From contig NZ_CP028960.1 of NCBI RefSeq assembly GCF_003071365.1, positions 124,001-188,000 of the forward strand: a DNA stretch of 64,000 nucleotides, written 5' to 3'. The notes beneath the pieces are model-generated. The model searched no databases. It was not told the DNA's origin and was given only the letters and a program-made list of their open reading frames with translations. This DNA is from Methyloceanibacter sp. wino2. GTDB lineage: Bacteria; Pseudomonadota; Alphaproteobacteria; Rhizobiales; Methyloligellaceae. How positions within the stretch are numbered: position 1 is the first letter of the stretch; each line of letters starts with the position of its first letter. Below, in pieces: positions 19,297-28,015 of the stretch. A program made the position numbers and the translations under genes.

Positions 19297-20646
19297 CTAT
19301 TTGGACTTGTCCCGGCTCCGCCGCTCCCGGACCTTCGCGGCCCAGCCGGCGCGTTCTTCCTGCTTTGCCCGCGTGACCGCCAACGCGTCGTCGGGAACGT
19401 CCTTCGAGATCACGCTGCCGGATCCGACGTAGGCGCCATCGCCGATCTTGACCGGTGCCACGAGCGAGCTGTTCGAGCCGATGAAGGCGCCCGCACCGAT
19501 CTCCGTCTTGTGCTTGGCGAAGCCGTCATAGTTACAGGTGATCGTTCCAGCGCCGATATTCGCCTTCGCGCCCACGGTGGCATCGCCGATATAGGTGAGG
19601 TGATTGACCTTCGCGCCCTCGGCGATATGCGCATTCTTGATCTCGACGAAATTGCCCACATGGGACCCTGGCGCCAGATCGGCACCCGGCCGCAGCCGCG
19701 CATACGGTCCGATGGTCACGTTCGCGCCAATCCGCGCCTGTTCGAAGTGACAGAACCCTTTGATGGTCACGCCGTCTTCGATCGTGACCCCCAGTCCGAA
19801 GATCACATTGGGTTCGATGAGCACGTCTCGGCCGATGACGGTGTCGTAGCTGAAGAAGACGGTCTCCGGGGCAATCAAGGTTGCGCCCTGCTCCATGGCC
19901 GCGGCGCGCAGCCGCCGCTGGATCAGCGCTTCGGCAACCGCCAGTTCCGACCGCGAGTTGACGCCGAGAACCTCCTCGCCGTTCGACAGGACCACCCGCG
20001 TCTGCAGTCCGTCTTGATACGCGAGCCCGACCGCGTCGGTGAGATAGTATTCGCCCTTGGCGTTGTCGTTGCCGATGCGCGCGATCAGGTCCGACAGCGT
20101 TTTGCCCGACCGGAAAGCCATGATGCCCGAGTTGCAGAGCGTCAGCGCGCGCTCGGCGGCCGTGGCATCCTTTTCCTCGCGTATCCCCGCAAGCCGGCTC
20201 TTGTCGTCGAAGAGTAGACGGCCATAGCCGGTAGGATCGGCCGCCTCGAAACCGATGACGACAAGATCGGCGCCCGCTTCCAGTTCGCCCAGGACCGCCT
20301 TCAGCGTTTCGGGCCGCAGGAGCGGCGTGTCGCCGTAAAGAACCAGCACCGGACCGTCCGCGCCCTCATAGGCCGGCGCGGCCGACTTCACCGCGTCCGC
20401 GGTGCCCATCTGGTCCGCCTGCACGAAGACTTGCGCCTCGGGCACGACGGACAGTCCCGCCTCGCCCACGGTATCCATGCCCGGGCCGATCACGAGAGCC
20501 GCGCGCTTGACGCCCGCCGAGGCAGCGGCTCCGAGCACGTGCGCGAGCATGGGCGCGCCGGCCAGGCGATGGAGGACCTTGGGCAGATCCGACTTCATGC
20601 GGGTGCCCTTGCCCGCGGCAAGGACGACGGCGAGAGCCTGTGTCAT
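19297..20646 (-). CDS. glmU: Bifunctional GlcNAc-1-phosphate uridyltransferase / glucosamine-1-phosphate acetyltransferase
   Basis: 449 residues. The N-terminal pyrophosphorylase has 'VVLAAGKGTRMKSDLPKVLH' and 'VLYGDTPLL'. The C-terminal left-handed beta-helix shows hexapeptide repeats from about residue 255 ('IGRDVLIEPNVIFG', 'GPYARLRPG', 'NLTYIGDATVG'-type steps). Active-site 'NYDG' and 'SNSSLVAPVKIG' are present. The enzyme acetylates GlcN-1-P and transfers UMP, the last two steps to UDP-GlcNAc. It is upstream of glmS on the same strand. Confidence 0.98.
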   Translation of the reverse strand: MTQALAVVLAAGKGTRMKSDLPKVLHRLAGAPMLAHVLGAAASAGVKRAALVIGPGMDTVGEAGLSVVPEAQVFVQADQMGTADAVKSAAPAYEGADGPVLVLYGDTPLLRPETLKAVLGELEAGADLVVIGFEAADPTGYGRLLFDDKSRLAGIREEKDATAAERALTLCNSGIMAFRSGKTLSDLIARIGNDNAKGEYYLTDAVGLAYQDGLQTRVVLSNGEEVLGVNSRSELAVAEALIQRRLRAAAMEQGATLIAPETVFFSYDTVIGRDVLIEPNVIFGLGVTIEDGVTIKGFCHFEQARIGANVTIGPYARLRPGADLAPGSHVGNFVEIKNAHIAEGAKVNHLTYIGDATVGAKANIGAGTITCNYDGFAKHKTEIGAGAFIGSNSSLVAPVKIGDGAYVGSGSVISKDVPDDALAVTRAKQEERAGWAAKVRERRSRDKSK

Positions 20647-20906
20647 CTGACTTCGTAAATCCTATGCGCTTTCGGGAGCCCGGACCGGCAACCCCCGCGT
20701 TTTTCAGAAACCGCGCCCTATCTAGTCCATAGCAGCGCTCAGGGCCACCGCGCTGAGCCGCAATTCTTGTCATGAGAGGGTTACGTTACGGGAAAAATTG
20801 ACCCGTGGAGTGAAGCGGGTAATCTCCGATTTGCAGCTTCGGCTCAACGATTTGAGGGGATGCGTCCGGCGGTGAGCGCCGTGGACGCGGCGAGAGGAGG
20901 TTTCCC

Positions 20907-21908
20907 ATGGCACGACGGCGTGTTGGCACGTCCGGTACGGTCCGGACCGTAGTCTCCGTACTGTGGATCGCCCTCGGCGGCCTCTCCGCCTATTACCTGT
21001 TCACGCTTTTCACCGGCGCCGCACCGGCTGTCAGCCGCACGGCCCAGATGGCCGCGCCTGCGCCTTCTGCGCCTGCCGCCTCCGCGCCTGCCGCCCAAGC
21101 AGGCCTGTCAACGGAACAATTGGGCGTCATCGACGCGAATCTCCAAACGCTCTCACAGCATTTGGCCACCTTGGACAAGCGGCTGCGGCCGATCGAGAGC
21201 TTCATTGGACCAGCGGCGAAACTGCCGCCCTCCAATTCCGTCTCCACGTCGCCACCTCGCGCGATGCCGAAGCTGGAGCCACTGCCGAAAGCATCCGCCG
21301 TCAGCGCGCCGACGCCAGCACCGGCGGCACAGGCCGCACCCAAGCCCGCTCCGGCGCCAAAACCCGCTCCGGCGCCACAGGCCGCTGAGACGCCAAAACC
21401 GGCGGCGCCTCCCGCTCCTGCGGCTGCGGCCCCACCGCCGAAGCCTGCCATGGCCGCGCCAGAGCCTCCCAAGCCTGCCGTGGCCGCGGCTTCTGCGCCC
21501 CCGAAACCTGCTGAACCCGCGCCACCGCCCCCAGCGCCTCCTGTTGCGGCCGCAGCCCCACCTGCTGCACCGGCGCAAACTCATGTCGTCGAGGAGCGCA
21601 CTGATGTCGCGGCCTTGGATCCGGTCGCCCTGCCGCCGGCCGCCAATGACGGCTCCACGCGCTACGGCATCGAAATCGGCAGCGTGGCCAAGCGCGACGA
21701 GCTCCGCCCGCTATGGCGCGAATATCTCACGAAGCATGCGGCCCTGGTCGCGGGACTACAGCCGCGGCGCGTTCGCGGTCCGGACAATGGCTGGCGTCTG
21801 ATCGCCGGGCCGTTCGCCAATGCCCAGGATGCCGAGGGTGCCTGCTCGCTGTTCAAGCGGGCGGACCGGCCCTGTGCGGCGACCGTCTATGCCGGAGACG
21901 CCCTCTAG
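20907..21908 (+). CDS. Membrane-anchored Ala/Pro-rich protein with C-terminal SPOR-like domain
   Basis: 333 residues. A short basic N-terminus leads into one membrane helix ('TVVSVLWIALGGLSAYYLFTLF'). A long disordered Pro/Ala/Lys linker with near-periodic 'PAPKPAPAPQAAETPKPAAPP' repeats covers residues ~120-225. The last ~80 residues ('RYGIEIGSVAKRDELRPLW' and 'GWRLIAGPFANAQDAEGACSLF') match a SPOR-like fold, which binds denuded peptidoglycan at division septa. AGAGGAGG precedes the ATG. It is divergent from glmU. Septal role is inference. Confidence 0.75.
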   Translation: MARRRVGTSGTVRTVVSVLWIALGGLSAYYLFTLFTGAAPAVSRTAQMAAPAPSAPAASAPAAQAGLSTEQLGVIDANLQTLSQHLATLDKRLRPIESFIGPAAKLPPSNSVSTSPPRAMPKLEPLPKASAVSAPTPAPAAQAAPKPAPAPKPAPAPQAAETPKPAAPPAPAAAAPPPKPAMAAPEPPKPAVAAASAPPKPAEPAPPPPAPPVAAAAPPAAPAQTHVVEERTDVAALDPVALPPAANDGSTRYGIEIGSVAKRDELRPLWREYLTKHAALVAGLQPRRVRGPDNGWRLIAGPFANAQDAEGACSLFKRADRPCAATVYAGDAL

Positions 21909-21946
21909 GTTCCTACTAGGTCCTGCGACATTCTACGGCCAGGCGC

Positions 21947-23188
21947 TTATGGCGCCTGTTCGGTGATTGCCGGTTTCGTGAGGACCGGCTCCTGCTCCGC
22001 CCAGGCATGCGGTGCGATGAGCACATAATCACCATCGATGATTTGGGTCAGCATCAACGACTTCTCACTGTTCGTGCCCTGGGAGTCGAACTTGATGTGT
22101 CCGAAAAACGTATCGAGGTCCGTGGCCGAGATGGCGTCACGCACCGCCTCGGGTTCGAAGCTCTGCGCACGGTTGAATGCATCCGCAAAGACATAGACCG
22201 CAGCCGCGGCCTGGGCCGCGACTGACGTGGGCTCATGGTCGTAGGCCTTCTCGTACACACGAGCGAATTCCTCGCTCGTCCCGAACAGCGCGCCCTCGTG
22301 CTTCGCCGCACGATCCCATTGCACCGGGCAAAAAACGAAGTTCGAAGAGCGATCGCCCTGCTGTGCGAGCCGCGCGGTTTGGCAATGGGTCACCGCAACC
22401 ATCGGCACGCTTGCGCCTGCTTTCTCGATTTCGCTGACCGCCGTCATGGCTGTCTCGTCATGCCCCGACACCAAGAAGATGTCCGGCTTGAGCTTCTTCA
22501 CCTTATCCAGCGTCGCGGGCATGCTCTCGAAGTTCTCGGGCAATTGGTCGTCGATAACGCATGCAATCCCGAGTCGCCGAACATCGGACAGGATGCCGAC
22601 GCGTACTTCGCGCGAGAACGAATCGTCCTCGGTCGCCATGGCGATCCGCAGATCATTCGCGGCTTTACCAAACTTGGCGGCAAAAGCCGCAGCGAATTCG
22701 AGGGCCGGTGTGAAGTACTGGTCCGGCGACGCGGCGACGGCGAAAGAATAACCGTGGCTTCTGCTGCGGGTTCCCTGCCCCCTCGCGACCGAATGCGCGT
22801 CGACCATGGGGACACGATTGCGCTCAATCGTCGTCAGCACGGCCCGATTCTGACCGGCATGGTATGGGCCCAGGATGAACTTCACGCCGTCTTTGTGAAT
22901 CAGCCGGTCGATCAGTTCCTGCGCCTGCAAAGGATCGGACTTGTCGTCGTAGTAGCGCGCCTTGAGGCGATAGCGCTTTCCATTCACCACGACCCCGCCC
23001 CGGCCGTTCACCTGGCGGATGGCAAGTTCGTATCCATTTTTGGTATCGGCGCCGCCGCGCCTGTGGGCTCCTGTCAGCGGCACCGTGGTGCCAAGAACAA
23101 CTTCATCGTCCGACGCGCCTGCAACGCCCCAGACATGGGCCGAGACAGCGAAAAACGCTGCGGCCACAAACCACCGGGATATACCCAA
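21947..23188 (-). CDS. Branched-chain amino acid-type ABC transporter substrate-binding protein
   Basis: 413 residues with a signal peptide (cleavage near 'GVAGASDDE'). The mature protein starts 'VVLGTTVPLTGAHRRGGADTKNGYELAIRQVNGRGG', then 'KARYYDDKSDPLQAQELIDRLI' and 'ILGPYHAGQNRAVLTTIERNRVPMVD'. This is a type I periplasmic-binding fold of the LivK/amide-urea group. No LIV permease or ATPase genes are adjacent, so it is an orphan binding protein. Ligand unknown. Confidence 0.88.
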   Translation of the reverse strand: MGISRWFVAAAFFAVSAHVWGVAGASDDEVVLGTTVPLTGAHRRGGADTKNGYELAIRQVNGRGGVVVNGKRYRLKARYYDDKSDPLQAQELIDRLIHKDGVKFILGPYHAGQNRAVLTTIERNRVPMVDAHSVARGQGTRSRSHGYSFAVAASPDQYFTPALEFAAAFAAKFGKAANDLRIAMATEDDSFSREVRVGILSDVRRLGIACVIDDQLPENFESMPATLDKVKKLKPDIFLVSGHDETAMTAVSEIEKAGASVPMVAVTHCQTARLAQQGDRSSNFVFCPVQWDRAAKHEGALFGTSEEFARVYEKAYDHEPTSVAAQAAAAVYVFADAFNRAQSFEPEAVRDAISATDLDTFFGHIKFDSQGTNSEKSLMLTQIIDGDYVLIAPHAWAEQEPVLTKPAITEQAP

Positions 23189-23321
23189 CTGGCCCCCGCT
23201 TATTGATTATTGGGACAGCCAAGAGACCGCACCTCATTGACCCCGTTCAGAAAATACAGCCTACGCTGACTCGCGGGGCAACGCACCACACTAAGCACGA
23301 TATGTCTCGTCAGACCTCGTG

Positions 23322-24308
23322 CTATAGTTGATCAGTATTGAACGTATCGCAGGCTTGAAGCTGTCCGCTCTGGAATCCGCGGCGAAACCATCGCACGCGT
23401 TGTTCCGATGAGCCATGTGTGAACGAATCCGGAACGACGTAACCTTGGGTCTGGCGCTGAATGCGATCATCGCCGATGGCGCTGGCCGCTTGTAAGGCCT
23501 CGTCGATATCGCCCGGCTCGATAAGCCCCTTTTCTGCCTGCATCTGGTGGGCCCAGACGCCGGCGAAGCAATCGGCTTGCAGCTCCATGCGGACCTGCAG
23601 CGCATTGCCGCCCCTGCGGCCCATCCGCCGCTTCGCCGCCTCGACCTTGTCGGCGATCCCCAACACCTTCTGAACGTGATGCCCGACCTCGTGGGCGATC
23701 ACATAGGCCTGGGCAAAGTCGCCGGGCGCACGGAAGCGATTCTTCAGTTCACGGTAGAATTCGAGATCGATGTAGACCTTCTCATCGGCCGGGCAGTAGA
23801 AGGGTCCCATTGCCGACATGCCCGTGCCACAGGCAGAGCGAACGGAGCCGTCGAACAAGACCAGCCGGGGCTCTCTGTATCTCCCGCCGAGCTGGTTGAA
23901 GACATTGTTCCAAACGTCCTCGGTGGTCGCGAGAACGACCGAAACGAAGCTCTTGAGATCGTCCTCGCTCGAGGACTGGGGCCTCGTGATTTGGCCCTGC
24001 GTGCCGGGCGCCGGAAGGTTGGTGGTCCGGGGTTGCTGCGGAAGGCGAATATCGGGGAAGCCCGATCCGCTTCCGCCGGTCGGTCCGGACCCTTGCATGA
24101 GGGAGCCGGGATCGAACCCGAAGAACAGCACGAGACCGAGGATAATCAGAATGCCGAGGAGGCCGATGCCGCCGCCTTTTCCACCGCCGCCGCCGCTGGA
24201 CGGCACGCGCATCCCGCCGCGGCCTGGAAATGGGAACCGGAAGACCCCGCCGCCACTTCCGCGCCGGTCTTCTACGTTCTCGCTCTGCCGTTGGCCGCGC
24301 CACCGCAT
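23322..24308 (-). CDS. ypfJ: Neutral zinc metallopeptidase, YpfJ family
   Basis: 328 residues from ATG 24308 ('MRWRGQRQSENVEDRRG', the usual family start). A Gly-rich stretch precedes one membrane helix (~47-65). The peptidase domain has 'CPADEKVYIDLEFY', zinc motif 'HEVGH' at residues 206-210 and the downstream 'ELQADCFAGVWAH' glutamate helix. It ends 'SGQLQACDTFN', the family ending. Periplasm-facing; substrates are not known. Confidence 0.92.
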   Translation of the reverse strand: MRWRGQRQSENVEDRRGSGGGVFRFPFPGRGGMRVPSSGGGGGKGGGIGLLGILIILGLVLFFGFDPGSLMQGSGPTGGSGSGFPDIRLPQQPRTTNLPAPGTQGQITRPQSSSEDDLKSFVSVVLATTEDVWNNVFNQLGGRYREPRLVLFDGSVRSACGTGMSAMGPFYCPADEKVYIDLEFYRELKNRFRAPGDFAQAYVIAHEVGHHVQKVLGIADKVEAAKRRMGRRGGNALQVRMELQADCFAGVWAHQMQAEKGLIEPGDIDEALQAASAIGDDRIQRQTQGYVVPDSFTHGSSEQRVRWFRRGFQSGQLQACDTFNTDQL

Positions 24309-24479
24309 ATCACTGTCCTCGCGAAGCTTTTTAGATGCGCAACGCGCATTTTGCATGCGTCACCGGATGGCACAAGCCACCTCGCGCGTGGCCGCCCGCA
24401 GCCGCCCGCGAGAGGCCATCCGACAGCCTTTCCGGCCCTCTTTGAGCGTCATCAAACGGGTTGAGAATTCGGGCGCAAA

Positions 24480-24640
24480 TGGCTGTGGTTATTAAGCTAA
24501 CTGACAACGAATCGTCATAGAACTGCCATAGGAACTCGCCATGCTCCCCCTGCCCAGTAGAGTTCGGTCTGGGCAGGTAGTGCGTTCTGTGTAATGCGTA
24601 CGAGCCTCGGCACTCCCCGCGCCGGGGCTCTTCCTTTTTT
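24480..24640 (+). ncRNA. Candidate orphan small RNA
   Basis: A 406-nt gap between two minus-strand genes holds plus-strand RNA-like structure with no plus-strand gene upstream or downstream. A perfect 9-bp stem CCTGCCCAG (24549-24557) / CTGGGCAGG (24569-24577) has an 11-nt loop. It is followed ~25 nt later by a terminator hairpin with a T6 run (24602-24640). The order hairpin, short single strand, terminator hairpin is the usual layout of a bacterial trans-acting sRNA. The 5' end is a guess; I see no convincing promoter. I cannot assign a known sRNA family. Confidence 0.45.
24602..24640 (+). terminator. Strong Rho-independent terminator with no upstream gene
   Basis: Stem GAGCCTCGG (24602-24610) / CCGGGGCTC (24622-24630), one G:T wobble, 11-nt loop, then TTCCTTTTTT. 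It faces away from ypfJ and is antisense to the next gene pair, so it fits only an unannotated plus-strand transcript. Confidence 0.75.
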
Positions 24641-24714
24641 GGCCCCGAGAACCGGGCTTCACCCCGACAATCCCGCTTCAATCACCGCGTTCGCGCAAAG
24701 GCTCTAAGCCGCGT

Positions 24715-25014
24715 CTACGGATTACCTTCCGGCGCGCCGTCGAGGCTGCTGTCCTCCTGCATCTCATCGGGCGGCGATACGCCGTCATCCATCTCCGCGC
24801 CGCCCATCTCCATGCGGGGCGGCACCTCCTCGGGCATCGTCTCCGTGTGCCCTGGGTCGGTCGCCTCCATCTGGTGGCCGCCTGCGGCTTCCGTCGCGGT
24901 ATGGGTGTCGCTCTCGCCACCGCCGAGTATGAGCTGCGCAATCACGAAGCAGACCACAATCGCCGCCAGGACGATGAGCAAGTAGCCGCGGCTCTGCGGA
25001 TTGTGTTGTGCCAT
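24715..25014 (-). CDS. Small single-pass membrane protein
   Basis: 99 residues. One membrane helix at residues ~10-30 ('GYLLIVLAAIVVCFVIAQLIL') is followed by an acidic, Met/His/Pro-rich tail ('HTETMPEEVPPRMEMGGAEMDDG') that looks disordered. It lies 63 nt after the SSS symporter on the same strand and could be co-transcribed. No family recognised. Confidence 0.6.
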   Translation of the reverse strand: MAQHNPQSRGYLLIVLAAIVVCFVIAQLILGGGESDTHTATEAAGGHQMEATDPGHTETMPEEVPPRMEMGGAEMDDGVSPPDEMQEDSSLDGAPEGNP

Positions 25015-25077
25015 GACGATCCCTCCCTATCGCAGGCTCACTTCCCGCCCGGTGGCGGGAAGACAGCTGGACGAAGC

Positions 25078-26616
25078 CTATCGGCGAATCGGGTCCCGGT
25101 CGAGCGGTTCGGCCTGCGGCCAAAGGCGATCCAGCACGGGACTTAACGCCACGGCCACGAGAAGGTTCACGATGACCGAATAGAGCGCCGCATAGCCGGG
25201 GACCGTGAGCCCCAGCACCTCGAACGGATAGATGGACGACACGAAGCCGCGGCTGGCGGCCATGTACGTGCCGACCGCGGTGCCGGCCGCCCAGCCGAGC
25301 AGCAACGCATGCGCATTGAAGCCCCGGGTGAACAGTCCGAGCAGGATCGGCGGCAGAAGCTGAATGATCCAGATGCCGCCGAGAAGCTGCAACTGGATCG
25401 CATAGCTGGTGGGAATCGCCAGAATGAAGACGACCGCGCCCACCTTCACCACGAGCGACACGATCTTGGCGACGCGCGCTTCCTCCGCGTCGCTGCAGTT
25501 CGGCCGCCAATACTCTTTGTAGAGATTGCGCGTGAAAAGATTCGCGCAAGCGATCGACATGATCGCCGCCGGCACGAGCGCACCGATGGCGACGGCGGCG
25601 AAGGCGACGCCTACGAACCAGCTCGGAAACATGTCGAGAAAGAGCGCGGGCACGGCGAAGTTCGCGCCGTAGCGTTCGAAGCCGGCGGCATGCAGCGGGT
25701 TCTTATCCACGCCGGCCGCGATCGCCATGTAGCCGAGCAGTGCGATCAAGCCCAGAATGAAGGAATAGGCCGACAGCGCCGCGGCATTGCGCCGAATGAC
25801 CCGGCCGCTGGAGGCGCTCAAGATCCCCGTCATCGAATGGGGATAAAGGAACAGCGCCAGCGCCGACCCGAGCGCCAGCGTCACGTAGGCGCTGTAATTG
25901 CCGAGTGAGTTGCCGGTCGGCGGCGTCAGGGTCAGTTTGGCTTTCGGGACGGCATCGAAGATCGCGCCGTAGCCGCCGAGCTTGGCCGGGATGATCACGA
26001 TCGCCGCAAAGATCGTGACGAAGATCAGCATGTCCTTCACCACGGCGATCAGCGCCGGCGCGCGCAAGCCGCTCGTATAGGTAAAGGCGGCCAGGATGAT
26101 GAAGGCGATGATGAGCGGGATGTGTCCGGCAAAACCCTGCGTGTCGAAGCCGAGCGCGCCGATCACGACTTCCATGCCAACGAGCTGCAGCGCGATATAG
26201 GGCATGGTCGCGACGAGGCCCGTCATGGCGACCGCCAGCGCCAGCAGGCGCGAGTTGAAACGGAAGCGGATATAGTCCGCCGCCGTCACATGCCCTTCCC
26301 GCCTGGCGATGACCCAAAGACGCGGGAACACCAGGAACAGGATCGGATAGATCATGATCGTATAGGGCACGGCGAAGAAGCCCATCGCGCCGACGCCGAA
26401 CACAAGCGCAGGCACCGCGATGAAGGTGTACGCCGTGTAGAGATCCCCGCCTAAGAGGAACCACGTCACGATCGTGCCGAACCGGCGCCCGCCGAGCCCC
26501 CATTCGTGGAGCTGGTCGAGATCCGCCTTCCGCCAACGCGCGGCAATGAAGCCGACCCAGGTGACGAACACGAACAGGACAACAAAGACGATGGTCGCGG
26601 TTAGGTCGAAATTCAC
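25078..26616 (-). CDS. Sodium:solute symporter family permease (MctP-like)
   Basis: 512 residues, about 13 hydrophobic segments. Family features: 'GGDLYTAYTFIAVPALVFGVGAMGFFAVPY', 'VTAADYIRFRFNSRLLALAVAM', 'YTSGLRAPALIAVVKDMLIF'. The group that pairs with a DUF3311 protein includes the rhizobial monocarboxylate permease MctP, so lactate/pyruvate/amino acid uptake is plausible but unproven. It starts at GTG, overlapping the DUF3311 stop (GTGA), which implies coupled translation. Confidence 0.88.
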   Translation of the reverse strand: MNFDLTATIVFVVLFVFVTWVGFIAARWRKADLDQLHEWGLGGRRFGTIVTWFLLGGDLYTAYTFIAVPALVFGVGAMGFFAVPYTIMIYPILFLVFPRLWVIARREGHVTAADYIRFRFNSRLLALAVAMTGLVATMPYIALQLVGMEVVIGALGFDTQGFAGHIPLIIAFIILAAFTYTSGLRAPALIAVVKDMLIFVTIFAAIVIIPAKLGGYGAIFDAVPKAKLTLTPPTGNSLGNYSAYVTLALGSALALFLYPHSMTGILSASSGRVIRRNAAALSAYSFILGLIALLGYMAIAAGVDKNPLHAAGFERYGANFAVPALFLDMFPSWFVGVAFAAVAIGALVPAAIMSIACANLFTRNLYKEYWRPNCSDAEEARVAKIVSLVVKVGAVVFILAIPTSYAIQLQLLGGIWIIQLLPPILLGLFTRGFNAHALLLGWAAGTAVGTYMAASRGFVSSIYPFEVLGLTVPGYAALYSVIVNLLVAVALSPVLDRLWPQAEPLDRDPIRR

Positions 26617-26894
26617 GGGCGCCCTCCCCGTCCCGCGTCCTCACCGGGTTTCGTCTTCCGATCGGCCTGCTCCGCCGCGAGCGTTTCGCGCCGATCGAGG
26701 TAGTAGACGGCCATCACCACCAGGGCCCCGACGATGATGGCGGCGAGCTGGTACCAATAGAAGAACGGGATCCCCAGCAGCGTGGGTTCGATCCGATTGT
26801 AGAGGGGCACCCAGGCCACGAGCGCGAACGGAATGATCAGCAGCAGCCGCGGCCAATATCGCCACGGAGAGCCCTGCTTCTCCTTTGTGCTCAT
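26613..26894 (-). CDS. DUF3311 family small membrane protein, symporter partner
   Basis: 93 residues from ATG 26894. Two membrane helices: 'LLLIIPFALVAWVPLYNRIEP' and 'FFYWYQLAAIIVGALVVMAVYYL', then a charged tail. DUF3311 genes regularly precede SSS-type permeases. Here the last codons overlap the permease GTG. Probably a small accessory subunit; direct function is not established. Confidence 0.85.
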   Translation of the reverse strand: MSTKEKQGSPWRYWPRLLLIIPFALVAWVPLYNRIEPTLLGIPFFYWYQLAAIIVGALVVMAVYYLDRRETLAAEQADRKTKPGEDAGRGGRP

Positions 26895-27109
26895 AAGCGT
26901 CCCCCCACACCCCACGTTCTGGTCATTGGGCCCGGCAGGGCCGGACGGGACCATACTGAATGGTGAGGGCCGCTGAACAGGCCAATTTCGCGTTCTTGGT
27001 CGCGACCCCGGCAACAGCAGCCGGGCCCCTGCGGCGAAAGAATCGGGCAAACGGCGGCCTAGCGTGTTGACCTCGCCCCACCTCCCGCTCCATATGGACG
27101 GCTTGGTGA

Positions 27110-27185
27110 GAGCGCGTAGCTCAGCCGGTAGAGCATCTGACTTTTAATCAGAGGGTCCAGGGTTCGAGTCCCTGCGCGCTCACCA
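27110..27185 (+). tRNA. tRNA-Lys (anticodon TTT)
   Basis: Complete cloverleaf: acceptor GAGCGCG pairs with CGCGCTC, D-arm TAGCTCAGCCGGTAGAGC, anticodon loop CTTTTAA in a 5-bp stem, T-loop GGTTCGAGTCC, discriminator A and an encoded CCA (27183-27185). TTT reads both Lys codons. No integration-like repeat is visible downstream. Confidence 0.97.
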
Positions 27186-27427
27186 AAACTTCCAATGGCC
27201 CAGGCGGGCGAATTTCCCTCCGCAACCTAGTTCCCACCTCGAATAGCGAGAATCGGCTCCTGTCGCGTCTCTCAACCGCGATGGGATCGGCGGATGGACT
27301 TGCCGGTATTCGGCAGCAAGGCCGCGACAGCGCGCCGGGCGATGATCAACCTCGCAACCGGAGGTGACACGCCACAACCTAGACGTTATCATTGAGTCTT
27401 CTTGCAACTCAATGAGGCCGTTGCCGG

Positions 27428-27682
27428 ATGGGCATCCTCAAGGACGACGCACCAACGGACGGCCTGATCGAACGCAGGACGTTCAAGTGGGAGCAGAACG
27501 GAACCGAGGCACGCTTGGTTGCCGTCGTGGACGGCAAGCGTGTCGCCGATCTGGTCATCCCAGACGACATGCTCCCTCACCTCGAGGCTATGAAGGTCGT
27601 CTGGGAATGGTACGTCCTTGAATGCAAGGGCGGCCACGCCGCGCTGCGCCGCCTCTTGCAGTATGGGATGGCGGACTACTAG
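27428..27682 (+). CDS. Small hypothetical protein
   Basis: 84 residues with balanced, globular composition ('ERRTFKWEQNGTEARLVAVVDGKRVADLVIPDDMLPHLEAMKVVWEWYVLECKGG'), no signal peptide or membrane helix. Codon third positions match the neighbours. The start may be the ATG at 27428. It is convergent with the metal-efflux operon. I do not recognise a family. Confidence 0.6.
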   Translation: MGILKDDAPTDGLIERRTFKWEQNGTEARLVAVVDGKRVADLVIPDDMLPHLEAMKVVWEWYVLECKGGHAALRRLLQYGMADY

Positions 27683-27706
27683 CCGCGCCTCCAGGCGGCG
27701 AGCCGC

Positions 27707-28015
27707 CTATTTTCCTTCGAGGAAGCAGACATTGACCCGCTTATGCCGGCCTCCATGGCGCCGGTATTCCCAGCAGCTACGCCGGCCGGCCTTGGCATCG
27801 CTGCTTTTGACGTTACTGGACTTCTTGGCTTTTCGACTCCCGCCGAACCAGTTTGCGGGCTCAAGCTGAGCAGCTGTTTGAGACGACGCCGCGCGCGCCT
27901 CCGAGACGAGCGCGGGTGCTCCCAGCAAGGCGGCGGTCATCGCTGCGAGCACCACTCCTCTGAGCGGCTGAAAGCGCTGTTGGCTTACGGGTGTGGTTGG
28001 ACGGTTGGTGGTCAT
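27707..28015 (-). CDS. Small exported His/Arg-rich protein with a Cys pair, last gene of metal-efflux operon
   Basis: 102 residues. A signal peptide covers residues ~20-43 ('VVLAAMTAALLGAPALVSEARA'). The mature part is basic and ends 'RSCWEYRRHGGRHKRVNVCFLEGK', with two Cys 15 residues apart around a His/Arg cluster. The ATG overlaps the DUF3240 stop (ATGA at 28012-28015), so the two are translationally coupled and this is part of the RND operon. A periplasmic metal-handling role is inference from context and the Cys/His residues. Confidence 0.65.
   Translation of the reverse strand: MTTNRPTTPVSQQRFQPLRGVVLAAMTAALLGAPALVSEARAASSQTAAQLEPANWFGGSRKAKKSSNVKSSDAKAGRRSCWEYRRHGGRHKRVNVCFLEGK

Noticed and set aside
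21300-21570. Possible CRISPR or tandem DNA repeat
   Set aside because: Periodic sequence is coding for a Pro/Ala/Lys linker; units are degenerate with no spacers.
21940-21958. Hairpin CAGGCGC/GCGCCTG as terminator
   Set aside because: No T run on either side and it lies partly in the end of a coding region.
24331-24681. 116-codon minus-strand frame over the sRNA region
   Set aside because: Overlaps the ypfJ promoter side and two hairpins on the other strand; no protein-like features.
27110-27427. tRNA-Lys as an integration site
   Set aside because: No duplicated tRNA 3' end, integrase or composition change downstream.
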